This document shows, in pieces, positions 57,756 through 64,000 of a stretch of DNA of 64,000 bases. Each line of letters starts with the position of its first letter. Positions within the stretch are counted from its first letter, which is position 1. Source of the DNA: Qipengyuania xiamenensis (GTDB lineage Bacteria > Pseudomonadota > Alphaproteobacteria > Sphingomonadales > Sphingomonadaceae); contig NZ_JAIGNM010000002.1 in assembly GCF_019711495.1 (NCBI RefSeq), forward strand, positions 310,001 through 374,000, given 5' to 3'. Made by a program: the position numbers and the translations under genes. A model generated the notes under the pieces. The model was not told the origin of the DNA. It searched no databases and saw nothing but the letters and a program-made list of their open reading frames with translations.

Positions 57756-58664
57756 ATGTCCCTCACACATTTGCAGCGGCTTGAGGCCGAAAGCATCCAC
57801 ATCATGCGTGAAGTGGTGTCCGAGGCCAAAAAGCCCGTGATGCTCTACTCCATCGGCAAGGACAGCGCCGTCATGCTGCACCTTGCGAAGAAGGCCTTCT
57901 ATCCTTCGCCGCCGCCGTTCCCGCTGCTCCACGTCGATACGACGTGGAAGTTCAAGGACATGTACGAACTGCGTGAGCGCAGCGCGGAAGAAGCAGGCAT
58001 GGAACTGCTCGTCCACCAGAACCCCGAAGCGCAGGAGATGGGGATCAACCCGTTCGACCACGGTCCGCTCCATACGGACATGTGGAAGACGCAAGGGCTC
58101 AAGCAGGCGCTCGACAAATACGGATTCGACGCGGCCTTCGGCGGCGCGCGCCGCGACGAGGAAAAGAGCCGCGCGAAAGAGCGCATCTTTTCCTTCCGCA
58201 CCGCCAGCCACGGCTGGGACCCGAAGAGCCAGCGCCCCGAGCTCTGGAACCTCTACAACGCCAAGAAGAAAAAGGGCGAGAGCATCCGCGTCTTCCCGCT
58301 GTCGAACTGGACCGAGCTCGACATCTGGCAGTACATCCATCTCGAGAATATCGAGATCGTGCCGCTGTACTATTCGGCCAAGCGCCCGACCTTCGAATAT
58401 GAGGGTGGTCTGTTCATGGCCGACGATATCGAGCGCCTCGAAAAGGTCATGGGCAAGCGCCCCGAAATCGCCGAACGTTCGATCCGTTTCCGCACGCTGG
58501 GCTGTTTCCCGTTGACCGGCGCTGTCGAGAGCGAGGCGGCAACGCTGCCCGAGATCATCCAGGAAATGCTCCTGACCACGACCTCCGAACGCCAGGGCCG
58601 CGTGATCGACAAGGATTCGGGTGACGCTTCGATGGAGAAGAAGAAGCAGGAGGGTTACTTCTGA
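57756..58664 (+). CDS. cysD: sulfate adenylyltransferase subunit 2
   Basis: This 302-residue small subunit makes APS from sulfate and ATP with Cys[17 protein letters not shown] is the PP-loop, and [19 protein letters not shown] and [11 protein letters not shown] are diagnostic. The ATG at [10 protein letters not shown] follows ACCCTA without a strong ribosome-binding site. The 178 bases before it contain the hairpin at 57594 and an imperfect repeat CTATCG/CGATAG. The stop overlaps cysNC by one base. Confidence 0.97.
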   Translation: MSLTHLQRLEAESIHIMREVVSEAKKPVMLYSIGKDSAVMLHLAKKAFYPSPPPFPLLHVDTTWKFKDMYELRERSAEEAGMELLVHQNPEAQEMGINPFDHGPLHTDMWKTQGLKQALDKYGFDAAFGGARRDEEKSRAKERIFSFRTASHGWDPKSQRPELWNLYNAKKKKGESIRVFPLSNWTELDIWQYIHLENIEIVPLYYSAKRPTFEYEGGLFMADDIERLEKVMGKRPEIAERSIRFRTLGCFPLTGAVESEAATLPEIIQEMLLTTTSERQGRVIDKDSGDASMEKKKQEGYF

Positions 58665-60571
58665 TGACCGATCCCATCTACAAGACCGACGCCCTCATCG
58701 CCGAGGATATCGACGCCTACCTCGAGAAGCACCAGCACAAGACCATGCTGCGCTTCATTACCTGCGGCAGCGTGGATGACGGCAAGTCGACCCTGATCGG
58801 CCGCCTGCTCTACGATTCCAAGATGATCTTCGAGGACCAGCTCGAAGCGCTCAGCAACGACAGCAAGAAGGTCGGCACGCAGGGTCAGGAAATCGATTTC
58901 GCACTGCTGGTCGATGGCCTCGCCGCCGAGCGCGAGCAGGGCATCACCATCGACGTCGCCTATCGCTTCTTCTCGACCGAGAACCGCAAGTTCATCGTCG
59001 CCGACTGCCCGGGACACGAGCAGTACACGCGCAACATGGTGACCGGCGCTTCGACCGCCGATCTCGCCTGCATCCTGATCGATGCGCGCAAGGGCGTGCT
59101 GGTCCAGACCAAGCGCCACAGCTTCCTGTGCCACCAGCTCGGCATCAAGAACCTCGTGCTCGCCGTGAACAAGATGGATCTGATCGATTACGACCAGGAA
59201 AAGTACGACGCGATTATCGCCGGTTACGAGCATTTCGCCGAGAGCATCGGCATCGAGAATTTCACCGCGATCCCGATCTCCGGCCTTGCCGGCGACAACA
59301 TCACCTCGCGTTCGGAAAACACGCCCTGGTTCACGGGCCCGACGCTGATGGAGCATCTCGAGGCAGTCGAGGTCCGCTCGGACGAGAACCTTGCCCACCC
59401 GTTCCGCATGCCGGTGCAGTGGGTAAACCGTCCCAATCTCGACTTCCGCGGCTTCTCAGGCCTCATCTCGACCGGTTCGGTCAAGCCGGGTGACACGGTC
59501 CGTTCTCTGCCCTCGGGCAAGACGAGCACGGTCAAGTCGGTCGTGACGATGGATGGCGACCTCGAAGAGGGCGTTGCCGGCCAGTCGGTGACCATCACCC
59601 TGAATGACGAGATCGACTGTTCGCGCGGCGACGTGCTGGCAGCGGCCGACAGTCCGCCCGAAGTCGCCGACCAGTTCGAAAGCACGATCGTCTGGATGGA
59701 CGAGGACCCGCTCGTCGTGGGCCGTGCATACTGGATGAAGCTCGGTTCGCAGATGGTCAGCGTGACCGTTGCCGAACCGAAATACGAGGTCGACGTAAAC
59801 ACGATGGAGCATCTTGCTGCCAAGACGCTCCACCTCAACCAGATCGGTGTTGCCGAAATCACGACCGACAAGCGGATCGTGTTCGATCCCTATACCGAGA
59901 ACCGCGCGCTCGGCGGGTTCATCCTTATCGACAAGATCAGCAACCACACGGTGGGTGCAGGCATGCTGAACTTCAGCCTGCGCCGCGCGCAGAACGTGCA
60001 CTGGCAGGCCACCGACATCACGCGTGACGATCACGCCGCGATGAAAAACCAGAAGCCGCGCGTGCTATGGTTCACCGGCCTTTCGGGCTCGGGCAAGTCG
60101 ACCATCGCCAACGAGGTCGAGAAGAAGCTGGCGATCATGAACCGCCACACCTTCCTGCTCGATGGCGACAATGTCCGTCACGGTCTCAACAAGGACCTCG
60201 GCTTTACCGAAAGTGACCGGATCGAGAATATCCGTCGCATCGGCGAAGTCGCCAAGCTGATGACCGACGCCGGCCTGATCGTGCTGACGGCCTTCATCAG
60301 CCCTTTCCGCGCAGACCGCCAGCTGGTCCGCGACATGATGGGCGAGGGCGAGTTCATCGAGATCCATGTCGACACTCCGCTCGAAGTGGCGGAAGCGCGC
60401 GACGTGAAGGGCCTCTACAAGAAGGCGCGTGCCGGTGAGTTGAAGAACTTCACCGGTATCGACAGCCCCTATGAGGAGCCCGAGGAACCGGAAATCCGCG
60501 TCAACACCGTGGCCATGAGCCCCGAGGAAGCTGCGGACTACATCATCAAGCAGATCCTGCCGCTCAAGTAA
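58664..60571 (+). CDS. cysNC: bifunctional sulfate adenylyltransferase subunit 1 / APS kinase
   Basis: This 635-residue fusion couples GTP-driven APS synthesis (CysN, about 1-450) to APS phosphorylation giving PAPS (CysC, about 460-635). CysN has the GTPase motifs GSVDDGKS (35-42), DCPGHEQYT and NKMD; CysC has the P-loop GLSGSGKS (472-479) and the [10 protein letters not shown] motif. Fused CysNC is common in alphaproteobacteria. The start overlaps the cysD stop by one base (TGATG). Confidence 0.97.
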   Translation: MTDPIYKTDALIAEDIDAYLEKHQHKTMLRFITCGSVDDGKSTLIGRLLYDSKMIFEDQLEALSNDSKKVGTQGQEIDFALLVDGLAAEREQGITIDVAYRFFSTENRKFIVADCPGHEQYTRNMVTGASTADLACILIDARKGVLVQTKRHSFLCHQLGIKNLVLAVNKMDLIDYDQEKYDAIIAGYEHFAESIGIENFTAIPISGLAGDNITSRSENTPWFTGPTLMEHLEAVEVRSDENLAHPFRMPVQWVNRPNLDFRGFSGLISTGSVKPGDTVRSLPSGKTSTVKSVVTMDGDLEEGVAGQSVTITLNDEIDCSRGDVLAAADSPPEVADQFESTIVWMDEDPLVVGRAYWMKLGSQMVSVTVAEPKYEVDVNTMEHLAAKTLHLNQIGVAEITTDKRIVFDPYTENRALGGFILIDKISNHTVGAGMLNFSLRRAQNVHWQATDITRDDHAAMKNQKPRVLWFTGLSGSGKSTIANEVEKKLAIMNRHTFLLDGDNVRHGLNKDLGFTESDRIENIRRIGEVAKLMTDAGLIVLTAFISPFRADRQLVRDMMGEGEFIEIHVDTPLEVAEARDVKGLYKKARAGELKNFTGIDSPYEEPEEPEIRVNTVAMSPEEAADYIIKQILPLK

Positions 60572-60588
60572 GGCGTAAGAACAGACAC

Positions 60589-60837
60589 ATGATCCTGTTT
60601 CGCGGGCGTGAAGCCCATTCGCGCAGCTTCGCGAAGGCTGTCAGCTGGCGTATTCTCGGCAGCTTGGACACCTTCGCGCTGAGCTGGTTCTTCACCGGCA
60701 GCGCAAAGGCGGCAGGCGCCATCGCGGTCACCGAAGTGCTGACCAAGATAGTGCTGTACTATTTCCACGAACGCGCCTGGGCACACGTGTCTTGGGGATT
60801 TGCGAAGGACGATCAGGCGGCCGGGAAAGCCGCCTGA
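60589..60837 (+). CDS. DUF2061 small membrane protein
   Basis: The 82-residue protein has two predicted membrane helices and the DUF2061 elements RSFAKAVSWRILGSLDT and AIAVTEVLTKIVLYYFHERAW. It lies 17 bases after cysNC, and DUF2061 genes are often found next to cysNC, so a link with sulfate assimilation (perhaps as a transport or assembly factor) is plausible but unproven. Its stop faces the thiolase gene with 13 bases between. Confidence 0.88.
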   Translation: MILFRGREAHSRSFAKAVSWRILGSLDTFALSWFFTGSAKAAGAIAVTEVLTKIVLYYFHERAWAHVSWGFAKDDQAAGKAA

Positions 60838-60850
60838 CAGTCTAGGTCGA

Positions 60851-62119
60851 TCAGTCGACGAAATCGTCGACGCGCTCGATCACGATGGCAGGGGCCATGC
60901 CGCCCGCGGCACACATGGTGATGAGGCCATAGCGCTTGTTCTGGCGCTCCAGCTCGTCGACCATCGTGCCGATCAGGATCGAACCGGTGGCGCCGATCGG
61001 GTGGCCGAGCGCGATCGAACCGCCGTTCACGTTGACTTTGTCCCAGTCGAGATCGAGGTCGCGCACGAACTTGGCGGCGACCACGGCGAAGGCTTCGTTG
61101 ATCTCGTAAAGGTCGATGTCGTCCTTGGTCAGACCGGCCTTTTCCAGAACCTTCTTCGCAGCAGGGACGGGGGCGTTGAGCATCAGCGTCGGGTCATCGC
61201 CCATGTTCGCAGTCGCGACAATGCGCGCGCGGGGCTTGAGGCCATGCTTCTGCGCATAGTCCTTGCTTGTCACGAGGACCGCAGCCGCTCCGTCGACCAC
61301 GCCCGAGCTGTTGCCGGCGTGGTGGAAGTGCTTGATTTCGAGATCGGGATATTTGGCGTTTACCAGTCCGGCGAAGGTGGTGCCGTTCTTGTCGAGCGGG
61401 ACATGGGCAATCTTGGTGAAAGCCGGTTCCAGCTGGGCGAGGCCTTCCATCGTGGTCTGCGGACGGGGGAATTCCTCGTGGTCGAGAACGACGTTGCCGT
61501 CATCGTCGACGACGGGGACGACCGACTTGTCGAAGCGGCCTTCCTCGATCGCCTGTGCGGCGCGCTGCTGGCTACGGTAGCCGACCTCGTCCAGTTCCTC
61601 GCGGGTGAAGCCTTCCATGGTGGCGATGGCATCGCCGCACACGCCCTGGTGGCTTTGCGGATGGCTCGCCTGCAGGCGCTCGTTATAGCTGCCCATCATC
61701 GGCGGCCTGATCCCGGCCTGCATCTTGTCCTTCGACATTTGCGCAGTGAGGCTCATCATCTCGGTGCCACCTGCAACCACGCAATCTTCCATGCCGCTCA
61801 TGACCTGCGCTGCGGCCAAGGCGACCGAGGTGATGCCGCCGCCGCAGAAGCGGTCGAGCGTCGTACCCGACGAGGTAATGTCGTAGCCTGCATCCAGCGA
61901 AGCCATCCGGCCCATGTCGCCGGCCTGCATCCCGTCCTGCGTGCTGACCGACCAGATCACGTCGTCCACGGTCGAGGTGTCCAAGTTGTTGCGGTCCTTG
62001 ATCGCCTTCAGGCAGGTTGCCGCGAGATGTTGCGGGTGCATCGCTGCCAGCGCGCCCTTGCCCTGCTTGCCGATCCCGCGCGGGGTACGGACGGCATCGA
62101 TGATATAGGCTTCGGACAT
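60851..62119 (-). CDS. acetyl-CoA C-acyltransferase (thiolase)
   Basis: The 422-residue thiolase has Cys92 in RFCGGGITS as nucleophile, [14 protein letters not shown] with the catalytic His, and CAAGGM with the second Cys. EINEAFAVV is also diagnostic. It would cleave 3-ketoacyl-CoA or condense acetyl-CoA. The neighbours (enoyl-CoA hydratase and acyl-CoA dehydrogenase, divergent) favour a beta-oxidation role. The start is MSEAYIID, 118 bases from the divergent gene. Confidence 0.94.
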   Translation of the reverse strand: MSEAYIIDAVRTPRGIGKQGKGALAAMHPQHLAATCLKAIKDRNNLDTSTVDDVIWSVSTQDGMQAGDMGRMASLDAGYDITSSGTTLDRFCGGGITSVALAAAQVMSGMEDCVVAGGTEMMSLTAQMSKDKMQAGIRPPMMGSYNERLQASHPQSHQGVCGDAIATMEGFTREELDEVGYRSQQRAAQAIEEGRFDKSVVPVVDDDGNVVLDHEEFPRPQTTMEGLAQLEPAFTKIAHVPLDKNGTTFAGLVNAKYPDLEIKHFHHAGNSSGVVDGAAAVLVTSKDYAQKHGLKPRARIVATANMGDDPTLMLNAPVPAAKKVLEKAGLTKDDIDLYEINEAFAVVAAKFVRDLDLDWDKVNVNGGSIALGHPIGATGSILIGTMVDELERQNKRYGLITMCAAGGMAPAIVIERVDDFVD

Positions 62120-62237
62120 GGGCGTGTTCCTCTCTCGTTTGATCGAATCTTGCGGCTTTTGCCGGTTGACGTTTGCGTAAACCTCCCGCAGCAAGGGCGC
62201 AAGAACAGTTTCGTTTTGCAATTGGAGAGAGAGCCCC

Positions 62238-62999
62238 ATGTCTGAAGACGTCCTGACCGAAGTCGACGACGGTGTCCTGATCGTCACGATCAACCGTCCA
62301 GAAGCCAAGAACGCCATGAACAAGGCCGCTGCCGAAGGCATTGCAGCGGCGATGGATCGCCTCGACGAGGACGACGACCTGCGCGTCGGCATCCTGACCG
62401 GTGCGGGCGGGACGTTCTGCTCGGGCATGGATTTGAAAGGCTTCCTGCGCGGCGAATCGCCCAGCATCGAAGGCCGCGGTTTCGGCGGCGTGGTGCAGGC
62501 TCCGCCGAAGAAGCCGCTGATCGCAGCTGTCGAAGGCTATGCGCTTGCAGGCGGCCTCGAACTGATGATCGCCTGCGATCTCGTGGTGGCGCACAAGGAC
62601 GCCAAGTTCGGCATTCCCGAAGCCAAGCGCGGCTTGGTGGCGGCTGCCGGCGGCGTGATGATGCTGCCCGACCAGATCCCCGAACGGGTCGCGATGGAAC
62701 TCGCGCTGACGGGCGATTTCATCGGTGCAGACCGCGCCTACGAAATCGGCCTCATCAACCGCGTGACCGACGGATCGGCGCTGGAAGGTGCGAAGGCGCT
62801 TGCTGCCAGCATCGCCGCCAATGGCCCGCTTGCAGTGAAGGTCTCCAAGCAGATCATGAAGGAATCGCGCGGCTGGGCGATGGACGAGCGCTACGACAAG
62901 CAGGCTCAGCTCATCGGACCGGTCTTCGTCTCCGAGGACGCACGCGAAGGCGCTGCGGCCTTTGCCGAGAAGCGCAAGCCGAATTGGAAGGGGAAGTAA
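62238..62999 (+). CDS. enoyl-CoA hydratase/isomerase family (crotonase) protein
   Basis: The 253-residue crotonase fold protein has INRPEAKNAMN, GTFCSGMDLKG (oxyanion-hole stretch), AGGLELMIACD and PEAKRGLV, where the conserved catalytic Glu lies. It should hydrate or isomerise enoyl-CoA. ATTGGAGAGA before the ATG is the ribosome-binding site. The acyl-CoA dehydrogenase gene follows after one base. Confidence 0.92.
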   Translation: MSEDVLTEVDDGVLIVTINRPEAKNAMNKAAAEGIAAAMDRLDEDDDLRVGILTGAGGTFCSGMDLKGFLRGESPSIEGRGFGGVVQAPPKKPLIAAVEGYALAGGLELMIACDLVVAHKDAKFGIPEAKRGLVAAAGGVMMLPDQIPERVAMELALTGDFIGADRAYEIGLINRVTDGSALEGAKALAASIAANGPLAVKVSKQIMKESRGWAMDERYDKQAQLIGPVFVSEDAREGAAAFAEKRKPNWKGK

Positions 63000-63000
63000 G

Positions 63001-64000
63001 ATGGCCGTTATCGACGTACCCCAGCCCGAATTCATGGACGACGAGGAGATCTCTATCTTCGCGGATGCAGTGGGTAAGTTCTACCAGCAGCATGCGCCTG
63101 AAAAGCGCGTTCTCCAATGGCGCGAAGAGGGCCAGGTCGAGCGAGATTTCTGGCGCGAGGCCGGTGAAGCTGGCCTGCTCGGCACCTCCGTCCCCGAGGA
63201 ATACGGCGGCCATGGCGGTGATTTCCGCCACGAGATGGTCGTCATCGACCAGCAGGCCAAGCATGGCGTCGAGGGCTTCGCAGCCAGCCTGCACAACACG
63301 GTGATCCTTCCGTACCTGGTGCGGCACGGGACCGAGGAGCAGAAGAAGAAGTACCTGCCCAAGCTCGTCACCGGCGAACTGGTCAGCGCGATCGCAATGA
63401 CCGAGCCGGGTGTCGGCTCCGATCTCCAGAGCATCACGACCACCGCTTTGAAGGACGGCAACGGCTACCGCATCAACGGTGCCAAGACCTATATCTCGAA
63501 CGGCCAGACCGCCGATTTCATCATCGTGGTTGCCAAGACCGATCCCAACGAGCGTGCCAAGGGCATCTCCCTCATGCTGCTCGAGACCGAGGGCGCTGAG
63601 GGTTTCCAGCGCGGCAAGAAGCTCGACAAGATCGGGATGGATGCTGCCGATACGTCGGAACTGTTCTTCGACGATGTCTTCGTGCCCGCCGAGAATGTTC
63701 TCGGCGGTGAGGAAGGCAAGGGCTTCTACCAGCTCATGGGCGAGCTTCCGCAGGAGCGTCTGATCATCGCGATGGGTGCGATGACTGGGATCGAGAAGGC
63801 GCTCGAGACCACGATGGAATACGTGAAAAGCCGCAAGGCATTCGGACAGACGATCTGGGATTTCCAGAACACGCAATTCGTGATGGCCGATCTCAAGGCG
63901 CGAGCCACTGCGGCGCGGGTATTCGTCAACGATTGTATCGCCAAGCACCTCAAGCGCGAACTCAGCGTCGATACCGCCTGCATGGCGAAATACTGGGTCA
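63001..64000 (+). CDS. acyl-CoA dehydrogenase, 3' end beyond window
   Basis: 333 codons are in the window and the frame is still open at the right edge. MTEPGVGSDL is the conserved FAD-binding segment of the family and ISNGQTADFIIV follows it; the third conserved region MEYVKSRKAFGQTI is near the end. The catalytic base Glu would be beyond the window. It dehydrogenates acyl-CoA as the first step of beta-oxidation, and immediately follows the enoyl-CoA hydratase gene with a single base between. Confidence 0.93.
   Translation, partial: MAVIDVPQPEFMDDEEISIFADAVGKFYQQHAPEKRVLQWREEGQVERDFWREAGEAGLLGTSVPEEYGGHGGDFRHEMVVIDQQAKHGVEGFAASLHNTVILPYLVRHGTEEQKKKYLPKLVTGELVSAIAMTEPGVGSDLQSITTTALKDGNGYRINGAKTYISNGQTADFIIVVAKTDPNERAKGISLMLLETEGAEGFQRGKKLDKIGMDAADTSELFFDDVFVPAENVLGGEEGKGFYQLMGELPQERLIIAMGAMTGIEKALETTMEYVKSRKAFGQTIWDFQNTQFVMADLKARATAARVFVNDCIAKHLKRELSVDTACMAKYWV

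Overview
The window is about 64 kb of GC-rich alphaproteobacterial chromosome. The complete division and cell-wall (dcw) cluster, the alphaproteobacterial FtsZ tail, the TonB-receptor/tryptophan-halogenase/glycosidase locus and the many small secreted sphingomonad-type proteins point to Sphingomonadales, most likely Erythrobacteraceae. This placement is inferred from gene content and protein style, not from a search. I saw no tRNA, rRNA, CRISPR array, insertion sequence or prophage. Coding density is high and most genes sit in tightly packed or overlapping runs.

Layout. (1) 1-17.1 kb is mixed housekeeping: a truncated fasciclin lipoprotein, an Arg/Gly/Asn-rich secreted protein, an orphan GH24 lysozyme, a double PilZ protein, the nitrogen pair glnB-glnA with a sigma-54-like promoter, a short-type argC coupled to an SH3 protein, an M17 aminopeptidase, a DUF3298-type lipoprotein, methionine aminopeptidase, a J-domain protein, ccmAB, phhB, an SDR, a 3-methyladenine DNA glycosylase, an adrenodoxin-type ferredoxin, cysteine synthase and two small envelope proteins. 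(2) 17.1-36.4 kb is the dcw cluster in the order mraZ-rsmH-ftsL-ftsI-murE-murF-mraY-murD-ftsW-murG-murC-murB-ddl-ftsQ-ftsA-ftsZ, nearly every junction overlapping. The mraZ leader carries a 10-bp-periodic repeat array, and a perfect DnaA box lies upstream of ftsZ. (3) 36.4-41.8 kb holds a tandem-SPOR protein, a YbjN-family protein, proC, a Bax-inhibitor-1 family protein and a polyproline lipoprotein.

(4) 41.8-57.6 kb is a maltodextrin/alpha-glucan utilisation locus. A TonB-dependent receptor is followed on the minus strand by five genes joined by 4-bp stop/start overlaps: halogenase, secreted GH13, GH13 alpha-glucosidase, GH97, second halogenase. Divergently lie a LacI-family regulator, a GPH/MFS sugar transporter and a further secreted GH13. 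A model is outer-membrane import of oligosaccharide, periplasmic trimming by GH13 and GH97, inner-membrane import, and cytoplasmic hydrolysis, with LacI acting on palindromes in the control region. The two complete flavin-dependent halogenases with no obvious substrate are the most unusual part.

(5) 57.7-60.8 kb is sulfate activation (cysD, fused cysNC, DUF2061 protein). (6) 60.8-64 kb is fatty-acid beta-oxidation (thiolase, enoyl-CoA hydratase, truncated acyl-CoA dehydrogenase).
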